Source: Chamaecyparis obtusa
Taxonomy: Eukaryota; Streptophyta; Pinopsida; Cupressales; Cupressaceae
Direction: 5' to 3'
Length of the DNA: 64,000 nucleotides
NCBI GenBank assembly: GCA_027943335.1
Contig: BSBK01005648.1
Span: 2,035,001-2,099,000 of the forward strand
Part shown: piece after piece, positions 37,333-48,791 of the stretch
Position numbering within the stretch: position 1 is the first letter of the stretch
How the letters are laid out: every line of letters begins with the position of its first letter
Program-made: the position numbers and the translations under genes
The notes under the pieces: model-generated
The model's input: the letters and a program-made list of their open reading frames with translations, nothing else
Told to the model about the DNA's origin: nothing
Database searches by the model: none

Positions 37333-38290
37333 TAATGCAGTCAAGGATGGTAGATCCAATGAAGGACAATCCAAACCTTGTAGCCAACATAATTACACAG
37401 CGGAATACTCAACACAACAGACAACACCATAAATGTTTCAAGTAATTTGCATTAACATGCCCAACTGTAAGGTCTTCCAGGTTAGGGCCAATTAAAAAAT
37501 GAAATAATTCTGCAAGATCCACAACTAGATCCAATACAATCTCAGCTAGTTCAACTCTGAAGACAATTAGAAGCTAATGGAAATCCTAAGGCAGATCTGA
37601 ACTTGAGCTCCCAAGCCTCCAAGCAATCTCCTTGTTCCCAAGTATGCAAACTCCTAGCTCTTCTACAAAGGACTATCAGATTACAATTTGATCTGCATGC
37701 ACATCAAGAACCTTTCCACAACTTCACCAACTTCAGCTTTCAAAACCTTAGATCTAACTCACCAAGCCTTCTCAATCATGAACTTCTCTCATCCCCCAAT
37801 TGATCCCCTAAACATCTACCCAAACATCCTATAAATACCAATCATCAACCACAAGTTGGCTAGATGAAACCCTTAACTCCCCAAAACAATAATTAAATGC
37901 CATACATGTTGGCTTACAAATATGTACAAACATTTAATTTTGCATGTCGACCCAAGACAATGGCTACCAACAATTAATTCACCAATTCATCTCAACAAAT
38001 CACACAAAACTATAGTTGGTAAGTTAGAACTACCAAGTGATAGTAAAATTACCGAGCACGCCAGGCATCACCGAGCACCAGTGTTGAACGAGCACCATAG
38101 GTATGACCGAGTAACACTTTCACCAAGCACCAAAGACTACCGAGTTCCTTCAGTGACTGAGCTTCCTTCAATGACTGAGTCCATCGGTCAAGGCTACAAC
38201 CGAGTAACACTGACCAAAATACAAACACTCCATGTAGTTTCATTGAGGACACAAAATGCCTCTACCTTAACCTTGGCTGCCCCTGCATCA
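37333..38290 (-). repeat. E7 LTR, left copy
   Basis: 958 bp. Positions 38050-38220 hold about ten ACCGAG-like motifs (ACCGAGCACG, ACCGAGCACC, ACCGAGTAACA and variants). Confidence 0.9.
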
Positions 38291-38314
38291 GACACCCCGA
38301 GTTCCAAAAGATGT

Positions 38315-39100
38315 TCATATGTGATAAGAACATCTTTCAGGATTCAACACATAAATCCTAAACTGGTTCTTCACATACAAGTCCTCCACCTTTTCTTCTT
38401 GCAAAGCCTTCCACTTAAGTTTCCTCTGCCTCTTTAAGTCTTTTCTTGACAATGTATAGGTCAGTTCTCCATACTGATCATTCATTTTATTTGGATCCAC
38501 AATCTCAACTTGGCTACCAATACTCAAGCTTCTCCTACCAAGTGTTGTATCCATCAAAGGCATTAGAGAAATTTTTTTGTCATTCTTCTCAACAATAAAC
38601 ACATTTCCTACACAGTCATAAATAGCTCTGCAATCATATTGCCAAGGTCTACTAAGCAATATATCACAACTATTCATATTCACAATGTCACAAAGTACAA
38701 GATCCTTGTACTGGCCAATTTGAACATCAATGAAGCATTGTTCTCTAACTTCCAAAGCATGAACATCTTGTAACCAGTCAAGCCTATAAGGACAAGGATG
38801 TTTCATTCTACTCAAACCCAATTTCTGAACTAGGTCCTCAGCAACAAGGTTATCAGTACTACCACTATCAACAATAACATCACAAAGTTTATCTTCAGTC
38901 TTGCATCAGGTCCTAAACAAATTACTCCTTTGACAAGGTTCATCCTTTGTATCGAGCAATGTTTGCCAAAGTAGTAAGTTCTCTAATTCAGGTTCATTCT
39001 GAATGTTCTCATTCATCACAATAGTTCATCGAACAATCTTCTTCTATGTACACTCAAAAGAATGGTGTCCTTCCTCCCCATAGTTATAGCAAGTACCCTT
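38315..39100 (-). pseudogene. E7 zinc knuckle and protease region
   Basis: At about 39040-39100 a knuckle reads CYNYGEEGHHSFEC, with the second Cys replaced by Tyr. Open frame 38821-38315 contains ILLSRPWQYDCRAIYD, matching LLDRPWQYDRHAIYD in E5, followed by a basic tail. After this the reading frame enters the 3' LTR, so pol has been deleted. Confidence 0.75.
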
Positions 39101-39216
39101 AAAGATAACTCTACCTATCTTCTTCTTTGTTCCATAGGTTTCTATTCATCTTCTGCATCAATCAGCTTATCCTTCACCAAGTGATCAATCTTTTCTTTCC
39201 CTTGGGAGTTACTAGG

Positions 39217-40092
39217 CTATTTCCTCTTCAACTTATCTTCTACCTTCAGAGCATACTGATAAGAATCTTCAACAGAATCAATCTTTAGCATAACAAGCTC
39301 ATCCTGAATATTGAATCTTAGACCATTCACATACCAAGCTACCTTTTCCTTACCAAGCTCTCGGTGTCCAAACTGAATAGTAAGTTTGTAGAACTCCTCA
39401 GTATAATCTTCCACAGACAAATCCTTCTGTTTCAGATTCTGCAACTTCTTAAACAAGTGAAGCTCATAGTCACCTGGTATGAACTTAGCTTTGAACTTAG
39501 TCACCATCAATCTCCACTGATTGATCTTTGTTTCACCTTCATCTTCTCGGTCTCTCTATAGTTCTTTCCACCAAAGAGAAACATGTCCTTTCAACTTTGT
39601 CTATGTTAATATGACTCGAAGAGGATCTTTGATTTCTTCTAGATCAAAGAAATCTTCAAGTTCACCAATCTAATCAATCAGATTGTTGAGCTTCAAAGTA
39701 CCAAAGAAAGTAGAAACTTCCATTCAATAATTACTTAACTGAGTAGTAGGTCTAGGCAACCGAGTAGTTTTGTCTTCACTAGATCTGTTCCTCTAGTCAT
39801 CACCACTAGATCCAACAGTCTCAAATTATTCAACAACTTCCTCATAGCCATCCTCAGTACCAACATTATGAGGTATACCAACAACAGTTCTCATGATCTT
39901 GATGACCATATCATTCTTCATCAATTCCATCTCAGATCTTAAATCTGATTTCACCTTCTCTATGATCCGAGATTCAATAGTATCACAAAGATCATAAATA
40001 ACTCTAGGGTCCAATCTTCTCTGAGGCATCCTTAAAGATAAGAGAAACCCTCTGCAACAAACCCTCACCAACCACCTTGTGACAATTTCCAA
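39217..40092 (-). pseudogene. E7 gag
   Basis: 40092-39826 is a basic/acidic N-terminal piece; 39510-39217 has FIPGDYELHLFKKLQNL, LSVEDYTEEFYKL and EDSYQYALKVEDKLKRK, the same gag core as in E1 and E5. Stops between the two parts. Confidence 0.8.
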
Positions 40093-40302
40093 GTTGCAAC
40101 AAGTCAGATCTCAACCTGTAATCTTGCAAACAACTAGGGCATAATTTCACAAGTTTAGTGCTTCGGATTTGCAATCTAGATTACGCACAATCTTTGCTCC
40201 AATATGTTCAACTTCACAAGATCAACCTTGCTAGGTCAAGCTTCTTCTTCAACAAGATCAACACTCACTCCAACAGGAACAAACCTTCGCTCTAATACCA
40301 CC

Positions 40303-41260
40303 TAATGCAGTCAAGGATGGTGGATCCAATGAAGGATAGTCCAAACCTTGCAGCCAATAGAATTATATAGTAGAATACTCAACATAATAGACAACACCAT
40401 AAATGTTTCAAGTAATTTTCATTAACATGCTCAATTGTAAGGCCTTCCGGGTTAGGGCCAATTACAAAATGAAACAATTCTGCAAGATATACAACCAGAT
40501 CCAATACAATCTCAGCTAGTTCAGCTCTAAAGACAATCAGAAGCTAATGGAAACCCTAAGGTAGATCTGAACTTGAGCTTGCAAGCCTCCAATAAATCTC
40601 CTTGTTCCCAAGTATGCAAACTCCTAGCTCTTCTACAAAGGATTACAAGATTACAATCTGATCTGCAAGAACATCAAGAAATGTTCCACAACTTCACCAA
40701 CTTCATCTTTTAGAACCTTAGATCTAACTCACCAAGCCTTCTTAATCATGAACTTCTCTCATCCCCTAATTGATCCCCTAAACATCTACCCAAATATCCT
40801 ATAAATACCAATCATCAGCCACAAGTCAGTTGGATGAAACCTTTAACTCCCCAAAACAATAATTAAATGCCATACAAGTCGGCTTACAAATGTATACAAA
40901 CATTTAATTCTGCATGTCGGCCCAAGACAATGGCTACTAATAATTAATTCACCAAGTCGGCTCAAAAAATCACACAGAACTCCAATCGGCAAGTCAGAAT
41001 TACCGAGTGACAGTAAAATTACCGAGCACGCCAAGCATCATCGAGCACCAGTGTTGACCGAGCACCGCAGGTATGACCGAGTAACACTTTCACCGAGTGC
41101 CAAAGACTACTAAGTTCCTTTAGTGACTGAGCTTCCTTCAATGTTTGAGACCATTAGTCAAGGCTGCAACCGAGTAACACCGGCCAAAATACAAACACTC
41201 CATGCAGTTTCACCGAGGACATAAAATGCCTCTGCCTTAACCTTGGATGCCCCTGCATCA
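40303..41260 (-). repeat. E7 LTR, right copy
   Basis: 958 bp, the same length as the left copy. It retains more intact ACCGAG motifs (40990-41210). Confidence 0.9.
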
Positions 41261-41265
41261 ATATT

Positions 41266-41498
41266 GCATCACATAGTTTTGCATTAAATTGTATTTTATT
41301 TGTGTTGGGAGATCTTACCCACATAATCTCAAAGAGAAAATGAAACAAGGCTTTGGGTGCCCTTGTTTTAGCTCATCAGAGGTTGTAGTGAAAATTACTT
41401 ATTTTATTGCATTTGAAATTACTAACATCTAATGTATTTGTTTGATATTTTTGGTGTTTTCATTTGCAACAAATAGGTTCAAATTTTCATTGCATACA
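41266..41498 (+). repeat. E6 left LTR, part 2
   Basis: Continuation after E7, ending TTTTCATTGCATACA. Its inverted copy is 44281-44510. Confidence 0.85.
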
Positions 41499-43781
41499 TT
41501 TTGGCACACCCGGTGGGAGCCACTTCCCTATTAGATCTACATTTTTGAAGATTTTCTATGTTAATGCTTGTGTAGGTTGCGTTGAAGACCAAAACCTAGG
41601 GTTTTTTGAAAGATTTGATCATATCTTTCAAACGGTTGGGAGTTTTTGTTTGAATTGTGTTTGGCAAGTGGGGGATCATCATAGTATGTCTCAGTCCAAA
41701 GCTCAAATTTTTATGATCATTTTTTCGTGAGTTATAATTTTTTTATGATTTTCAATGAAAATTAATTTCTAGTCGCAAATCTCCATCTTTTTCAGAAATT
41801 TTTACATTTTCGGAAAGGTCTGAGAATTTTACACATGACTTGCTCTTTTTCTTTTTTATTTTTATGCACAGGTATGGATCAAAAGTTCAATATTTGGAAA
41901 CTAGTCTATTTTGATAAATCAGGTCTCTAGGGCACAAATTAAGGAATTTTTCCAAAATTTTTACATTTCTAGAAAGATCTCTATTTTTTAGTAGGGGTCT
42001 TTGTTTTGTATTTTTATTTTTGGGGATGAAATCATAGCAAAAAAATTAGATCTTGTCGACTAGGTCAAATGCAAAAAAATTAAAATTTTGAGATGCATTT
42101 GCACTTTATTTGCACATTGTTCAATGCAAGGTTGAATTTTATTGCAAGTTTCTCATATTTTCAATCTTCTAATAGTGGTTTTGTAGAATGGTTGACCAAG
42201 ATTAAGATATTTTGAGACTAATCAATTTTTTTTGTAGGACGTTATTTGAATATCTTGAAAAGATTTGAGACTACTAATTCATTGGTTTTGTAGGTTGCCT
42301 TGGAGGTTCAAGAAAACATTGTGTATACTTTAAGCTAATTTTTATAGGCACCTAGTTTAATTAGGAAGGTTAATTTCTTGTGATTTGATTGGGTAGTAGG
42401 AGAGTATGCTCTTTCCTCTTTAAGGGGAAACCAGAAATCTAGACCTACCTAATTTGGTCATTAGAAAGGAATCTTGGGTAAATGAACATGTGCTTGATGT
42501 TCTTGGGAGAAAATATGGAGTAGGAGAGTATTCTCTTTTCCTTATGGAAAACCAAAAATCTTGACATCCATTAGCTATCCATCTTACTTTTCTTGCATTT
42601 ACCTTTAGAGGGCCTACCAAGAGAGCAATCTTTTGGGAATGACCCAAGTGGGGAACAAGCAAACCCTACTACTCCACCCCACTATAATCAAAAGCTTCCT
42701 TCAATCCAAAGAAGGGAGACTTGGCTATTTTTTATTCCTAATGCTTCTTCATGTGTAGGGCCTAGTTTCCTCAATCTTGCTAAGAAAGACTACATTTGAT
42801 TGGGTGCTTGTAGGGCCATTAACGGTCTCAATATTGTTTACTACAAGGGGAATATGTTCATCTAGTATAGGGCCAAGAGGTCTGAATCTTTCTTGCAAGA
42901 CTATACTTTTTGGATTCTTGTAGGGCTATAGGCCTCAATTTTGTTTGTAGAACTACAAGGGATAGTCATGAATGAAGGACCTTACTAAACACCTAAGGAC
43001 TTAGATGCCAACCATTTTAGCCATGTGACTTCCTTTGTGCAAGGATTGATCCATGTGGACTTACCCGCATCACCCCAAGATACTCACCATATGTATTCCC
43101 CTAGATGCTAAAGCTTGAATATGGCAATATGGAAAGACATGTGCTACGAGCATTGATCTCTTCCAATTGATCCATAACTTGCATAGTCCTAGGAAAGGCC
43201 ATTCAACCACTTAATTGTGGGGATAAGAGCATAAAGTTGTGGGAAAAGATTGGAACATCTCCCTTTTGACCTTAGGTAGAATGTTCTTGATATATCTTCA
43301 ATTGTGTTGAGACCCATGAAAATCTTTTTGGACATGCACATTGCATTATTTATTTCTATGTTCTAATTCAATCTATATATCCCCTATCATCCAAATCAAT
43401 CACATCATCAATTTCACTTGTCTTCAAACATCCCTATTCTATCCTTCTATTTCATCTATTCTTAATCCAAGTCTTATCAACACCATATTCTAATCTTCCA
43501 CTTTTGACTTAGGAGCACCATCAAAATCTTTGGTCTTTAATCATCATCATTAAAATCATCAAATCAAATCCAACCTTGAGGCCCTACCCTCACAAATCCA
43601 AAATCAAAATCAAATCAAATCAATCAAAATTCTTAAGGCCCTGCCCTTTTAAATCAAAATCCAAACTTGCTCCTAGTCTTAAGTTCATATTTCGTCCATC
43701 ATCAAATCTTTCACTCTTAATTCCAATCTTCATTCTCACCATCTTCCCCTAATCCAATCCAAAATATCTAATTCAACCATC
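41499..43781 (+). other. E6 primer site and long leader
   Basis: TTTTGGCACACCCGGTGGG directly follows the LTR and is the expected place of a primer site; I cannot name the tRNA. About 2.3 kb of noncoding leader follows, with short repeats of a form like ATCTAGACCT/GGGAGAGTATTCTCTT near 42400-42560. Long leaders are usual in this gypsy group. Confidence 0.6.
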
Positions 43782-44280
43782 ATGAACATGGATTGGTTTC
43801 AAACAATGGTTGAGGACTTTAAAGTGCCAAATCCTAATCCTCAAACTATACCTTCAATCCAACCCACCTACCAAATCAATCCTCAACACATCATATCCAA
43901 TCCCAATCCATATCACATTCCTTATCCTTCTTCTACCTTTGACAAGGGAAATCAACCTCATTATCCTCCATCTACACATGATTCCCTCCATGATCCGCAT
44001 GATGCCTCTCACATGCTTAACCTTGCCCAAAAAATTGAAGAGCTTAAAAACATTATCCTTAACTTACAAAATGGGGGTCAAAATAATTTTTTTTGCATTA
44101 GAAGACATGTGTCCTCCCCCCTTTCTCCAAATCCATAATGCTCACCCACCATCAAACCCCAATCCCCTACCTAAGCTTCAACCTCCATACAATCCTAATC
44201 CTCTCAAATCCACATCATTCCTATCCTCCAAAGCTTCACAATCACCCAAAGCTAGACAATACACTCCCCTTGCTTCAAAA
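43782..44280 (+). pseudogene. E6 gag, N-terminal part
   Basis: ATG at 43782 (MNMDWFQTMVEDFK) opens a Pro/Asn-rich frame with HMLNLAQKIEELKNIILNL; after a T-run near 44090 the reading shifts frame and continues as ALEDMCPPP. The Gag is cut at 44280, where the inverted LTR begins. Layout fits Athila/Tat-type gypsy Gag starts. Confidence 0.65.
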
Positions 44281-45450
44281 TGTATGCAATGAAAATTTGA
44301 ACCTATTTGCTGCAAATGAAAACACCAAAAAGACCAAACAAACACATTAGATGTTAGTAAGTTCAAATGCAACAAAATAAGTAATCTTCACTACAACCTC
44401 CAATGAGCTAAAAAATGGGCACCCAAAGCCTTGTTTGATTTGCTCTTTGAGATTGTGTGGGTATGCTCTCCCAACACAAATGAAATACAATCTAATGCAA
44501 AACTATGTGATGCAAGATGGATGATGATGAAGAGATTGAGAACAAGTATGAGGAACTTGTCCCAACCTTCAAAAATGATGCAAGAGTAAATGATGGAAGA
44601 ATGATTCAAGACTATGATAAAGCAAATAAGATTAAGATCTAAGATGAAAGCAACAAGATTAAGATCTAAGAACAAAATTAGATTGCAATAAAGAAAAGAA
44701 CTAGAATAATTAAGAATATTAGAAGATGCAAGAGCTAAGAGATTATGAAGAAAAATAAGCTTAGACCTAAAATGAGGAGTGAGGCCTCCTTTTATAGAAA
44801 ATGAAAAGAATTGGATGGTGGAGATTAAGAGGCAAAAGAATGAGTGGATAGGATTAAAGTTTAGGTAGGGTTTGGAAAAGATGAAGAGGCAAAATGAAAT
44901 GAATGGATAAGATTAAGAGGCAAAAAAAAAGAGTGGATAGGATTAAGAGGCAAAAATGAAATGACAAAAGTCAAACTTCATTTGAGAGGGAAAAAAATAA
45001 TTTAAAAATGATTGGTGGAGAAAAAAGATGGAGAGGTGGCCACCTTGGAAAAGGTGATTGTGCACATGATTAGAGGTAATCCACCTTTTAATTTAGATTA
45101 GAGGAATATTTAGAAAAAGATAAGCATAGGAAAAGGGGAAATGGATTAAATTAAAATAAATTTAATTTAATCATAGTTTAGAAGAACTTTAGGCTAGTGG
45201 AGGAATAAAATAAAATAAAATTTATTTTATAGAGGGAAATGGAGGGATAATATATTAAATTAAATTTAATATATTATAGTATTTAAATAAAATTTAAATA
45301 CAAAGGGAAAATGAATTTATTTAATTAAAGTAATTAAATAAATAGAAGAATATAATGATTATAGTCAATTAATAAAATTAACCATAATGTTAAGGGAAAA
45401 TATTAATAAAAAAATAATATTAGTTCGAAGGATAATTTTAGGTGTCTACA
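44281..45450 (-). repeat. E6 right LTR, inverted
   Basis: Reverse complement of the left LTR over its full length, beginning TGTATGCAATG on plus and ending GGTGTCTACA. The base-by-base match to the left LTR stops within about five bases of the U5 end (shared CAAAA), so the junction is at the LTR terminus. Confidence 0.88.
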
Positions 45451-45880
45451 ATAACACCTTATCATAGTACTTTCCAATTTTCAAATTCACATAACATTGT
45501 TCACTTACCAAGAGTGTATGCTCATCTTTCATCCATGAAATCTGATAGGGCTTCGGATGTTCCAACCTTTTCAACTACAACTTTGTAACCATTTCCTCAA
45601 ATGCCAAATTCTTCGAGCTACCACTGTCAATGATTACCTTCCAAACTTCATCAAAAACTCTACATCTGGTCTTGAAAAAACTTTTCCTTACCAGATCTTC
45701 CTTATTACTTTCACTCCAAAGTTCTCTCCTTACCATCAAATTCTTTTCCTTCTCAGGTTCATTCAGTGACTCTTCTTGCACCAAAGCATTTCTACTACTA
45801 CCGACCTCCTTACTTGCATGTGTACACTCAAATGATCTATGTCCTTCTTCTCCACAATTGTAACAAGTTCCTCGGAAACC
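45451..45880 (-). pseudogene. E5 nucleocapsid knuckle and protease N-terminus
   Basis: 45828-45872 encodes an intact CCHC knuckle, CYNCGEEGHRSFEC. The retropepsin site IIDSGSSKN lies near 45620. The frame runs on to the E6 insertion and resumes at 36386. Confidence 0.88.
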
Positions 45881-46791
45881 ACCTCTGTTATAACCACCTT
45901 GGTAGTTATTACCTCTTTCTCTAGATGAAATTTCACCTTTCCACTCGGTCTTGCCTTATCCAGATTTTTTTTTTCAGGTTCCGATCTACTATTTTCACCA
46001 TAAGATCTACCTCTTCCTCTAGGGAATCTACCACCTCTACCTCTTTGTCTTTCTTCATGTCTCTTTTTCAATTTCTCCTCGGCTTTCAATGCAAATTGAT
46101 AAGCTTCTTCAATGTTCTTCAATTTAACCAAACTGATTTCTTCTTGGATGGAAACTCTCAATCCATTCAGGTACCTAGTAATTCTTTCTACATCATCTTC
46201 ATCATATCCAGATCTGATATCTAATCTATAGAATTCCTGAGTAAACTCTTTTAACGAGCTATCTTTCTACCTCAAAATTTGCATTCACCTAACTAGGTTA
46301 ATCTGATAATCACAAGGTAAGAACTTTCCTTTCAATTTATTGACCATTTTATTCCATACCTTGATTTTATCTTTTCCTTTCCTCTTTCTGTCCAACTGTA
46401 GATGTTTCGACCACAAGGATGCATGACTTTTCAACTTTGTGCTTGCAATTTTCACATTCTTTTCCTTAGGTACATTTTCATACTTAAATTACTTTTCCAT
46501 CTCAGTGATCGAGTCCACCAATTCATCAGAATCTAATTTTCCACTAAAATCAAAAGGATTAAAGTGTGGTGTAGACTTTAGATTTGTCAAAGCCTTCAAC
46601 AATCTTTCCTCACCTTGATCCATCACCGGTGCAGGTTCTACATCAACTTGTTCTTCCTCAATTTCATCATCACTAACATCTTCAAGATGTCTTCCTCTTC
46701 TTTGAGTTGTTTCAATAGCTTCTAATCTAGCAACAAGTTGTCTCAACTTGTCTGCCAATACTAGATCCACATCTTGCCTCCCAAAAACCAT
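45881..46791 (-). pseudogene. E5 gag
   Basis: 46791-46489 is the acidic N-terminus (LRQLVARLEAIETTQRRGRH, HFNPFDFSGKLDSDELVD), then after lesions 46161-45881 has EISLVKLKNIEEAYQFALK and an Arg/Gly-rich stretch before the knuckle. Same arrangement as E1 gag. Confidence 0.88.
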
Positions 46792-46913
46792 CTTGAAACC
46801 CTCTATAATTGTAGGACAGATCGCTATCTGCTACCCCACAAAAAATCAACTAGGGTTTGACAAGAAGGAACCCTCAAACCTAGATTCACAAACCTAGATC
46901 TGTATCTCACCTC

Positions 46914-46925
46914 ACTCTGATACCA
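46914..46925 (-). other. Primer binding site, initiator Met tRNA type (E5)
   Basis: ACTCTGATACCA on the plus strand, two bases from the LTR terminus at 46928. Confidence 0.88.
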
Positions 46926-46927
46926 CC

Positions 46928-47605
46928 TGATGTAAAAGAGGATGGGGAGAGGGGCCAAAGGCATGCCCTAACCAAATCCCCCTTGTAGAGATCACACGCA
47001 GAAGAAAAAACACACAAGTTAGAGAGAGAATGCATATATATTTTCATATATTTACTTCAAATTGATTCACACATGCCAGGCTATAAGGCCTTCCCAGTTT
47101 AGGCCATATATTATAATTCAAGTACATAAGTCCTCCAACATGCGAGGATCTGAAATAATCTTCTATCTTCTAGCTTCTATCTCTGATGTCTTAATTGATG
47201 TCTAAAACTAAAAACAAAGATTACATTATATACAAGTGGCTACCAAACAAGTCAGTCTTCAGATCCACCATCAACATAAGGAATGACTAGATCTAGGTCC
47301 ACACACTTCCCCATGATAGATACCAGCATTAAATCCACAACCATAATTAATTTCAAGTGTCAGCCTCAACACGAAACTAAAAAAACCAACTCGGTAAGAA
47401 AGGATAACTGAGTGCCAGACAAGCATCACCGAGTGCCAGGGAAATTCACCGAGCACTAGAGAGATAACCGACCAACTCGGTAAAGAAAGGAAATTGAGAA
47501 ACTACCGAGCCAACTCAGTCAAAGAAGGAACTGAGCAACACAGGAAAACACAAACATGTTTTTGGTGACACAGGATTGCCAAGGACCCGAGATCTTCTTG
47601 CATTA
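46928..47605 (-). repeat. E5 LTR, right copy (element 5')
   Basis: 678 bp, TGATGTAAAAGAGG to CTTGCATTA, with a clearer ACCGAG cluster (47390-47520) than the left copy. Confidence 0.9.
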
Positions 47606-48025
47606 ATGTCATATTTCATACCTTGTAAGAAGACTAGAAATGCAGTACATGTAGAAGATTTTTTTTCTAGAGAAGTTGTGAGATTACATGGGTTACTTAG
47701 AAGCATACTTTTAGACTGAGATAGTAAGTTTGTAGCTTACTTTTGGAGAACACTTTGGAGAAAAATGAAAACTGAGTTAAAGTTTAGTTTTACATTTCAC
47801 TTTGGAGAAGCAATACCCTAAGAAGTACATGGAAGAGATAGAAAATATTTTAGCCAACATAATTGGAAGAAGTACCCAAGGTAATCCATATAAAGAATAT
47901 CTTTTCTAATGGAAGGACATACCAGTGGAAGATTATTCATGGATTTATCAAGATAAGGTTGATCATTTTGGTTTTCTTCTAGCCTCATCAAAGTTAGAGG
48001 CTCACTTTTAATAACTCTAGGTGTA
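47606..48025 (+). pseudogene. E1 integrase end and chromodomain, with internal deletion
   Basis: Resumes after E5 with [31 protein letters not shown] and LKFSFTFHF, the middle of the integrase core. Near 47810 the sequence jumps to a chromodomain (IENILANIIGRSTQGNPYKEYL, WKDIPVEDYSWI; 47836-47960) with one stop in it. The C-terminal half of integrase, including the catalytic Glu region seen in E5, is missing. Confidence 0.8.
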
Positions 48026-48791
48026 TGATGCAGGAGAATATTGGGTTTCATGGAAATCTTGCATCAACCAAAAAAATATTTGTTTCCTATTTTCCATTTT
48101 TTTAAGTCTTTGTGTTTCTTTCAACACTTCTTTAGTTTGGATCAATTATTTTTGCACACTTCATGGAGTGTTCTTGGCATCATGTTACACCTTTACCTAG
48201 GTTCACACCTCAATCTATTACTTATTGATTGAGATCTTTTGGATTCTTGGTAGGTTTTATCTATTCTTCATGTTCTAATGGTCACTTGGAGTTTTCTGAT
48301 ATTACAAAGGAACTTCCCGATTAGCGAAGCTTCATGGATCATTTCATGATGTTTCTACTCTTGTGTCCGACTCATTTTTTGGATGGCATGCCATGATAAA
48401 TCTATTGGTGGGAGATCCTTGTGATCTAGGCCCTGACCTATATTTGTAATATGTTTTCCTATTCTTGGAGAATGTAATCTTTCTTAGGATGACTTGATGC
48501 TTGTGAAGGATTTATAAGATATTGTAATTGATCCTTAGAGTTTGTTTTGGGTAGTTTTGAATAATAAGCTAACCTCTTGAAGGTTAGTTTATAAGATTTT
48601 GTTTTTATAATTAGGCCTATATGTCTGGCATGTAAGACCACATGTTTCAAGCTCATTGTAATTGAATTTATGTTAATGCAAAGGTTGATCTAACATTTAT
48701 CTCAATTTTTATTTGTTGGTTCCTTTGCGATACTCTTTCTCTAAGGATTTGATTTATCTCATTGAGGCCTCTATTGTCCTTGGCTATATCA
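48026..48791 (+). repeat. E1 right (3') LTR
   Basis: 766 bp, TGATGCAGGAGAATA to GGCTATATCA, followed by the ATGAA duplication. Confidence 0.9.

Larger units (their letters stand above)
37333..41260 (-). mobile_element. E7: gypsy element reduced to gag and protease
   Basis: Two LTRs of exactly 958 bp (37333-38290, 40303-41260), flanked by ATATT on both sides (37328-37332, 41261-41265). The primer site GCTCTAATACCA (40289-40300) differs by one base from the usual. The 2.0-kb interior keeps gag, a knuckle and a protease end but no RT, RNase H or integrase. The terminus reads TAATGCAG where the lineage usually has TGATGCA. It is the youngest layer of the nest. Confidence 0.9.
36400..45450. mobile_element. 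E6: gypsy fragment with two LTRs in inverted orientation
   Basis: Both outer ends are the same LTR terminus: TGTAGACACC at 36400 and its complement GGTGTCTACA ending at 45450. The left LTR runs rightwards to TGCATACA at 41498 (1166 bp after removing E7); the right LTR is its inverted counterpart 44281-45450 (1170 bp). Between them lie a leader and a truncated gag. Flanks ATAAT (36395-36399) and ATAAC (45451-45455) match at 4 of 5 bases. The structure is unlike a normal element, whose LTRs are direct repeats. Inserted in the E5 protease gene. Confidence 0.85.
32574..47605 (-). mobile_element. E5: Ty3/gypsy chromovirus inserted in E1 integrase
   Basis: Both LTRs are exactly 678 bp and the element is flanked by ATGTC (32569-32573 and 47606-47610). 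The primer site at 46914-46925 is of initiator Met type. Minus-strand order: gag, knuckle, protease, [E6 insertion], RT, RNase H, integrase, chromodomain. It is the best-preserved polyprotein here, with intact YLDD and integrase triad, but with several stops and frameshifts. Sequence blocks are close to E1, so one member of the lineage has landed in another. Confidence 0.92.
10279..48791 (+). mobile_element. E1: Ty3/gypsy chromovirus split by four insertions
   Basis: A plus-strand gypsy element whose LTRs (10279-11041 and 48026-48791) are flanked by the same 5 bases, ATGAA (10274-10278 and 48792-48796). Removing E2, E3, E4 and E5 joins gag, zinc knuckle, aspartic protease, reverse transcriptase, RNase H, integrase and a C-terminal chromodomain in the order typical of chromoviruses. 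Each insertion is flanked by a short duplication, so the reading of E1 resumes exactly across each. Many stops show E1 is dead. Its own length without insertions is about 5.6 kb. Confidence 0.9.

Noticed and set aside
36400..45450. E6 as a DNA transposon with long terminal inverted repeats
   Set aside because: The inverted ends carry LTR features (TG..CA ends, TATA, primer-site region, gag beside it), so an inverted-LTR retroelement fits better than a TIR transposon.
3908..46925. GCTCTGATACCA strings as tRNA gene ends
   Set aside because: They are primer binding sites beside LTR termini; no cloverleaf surrounds them.
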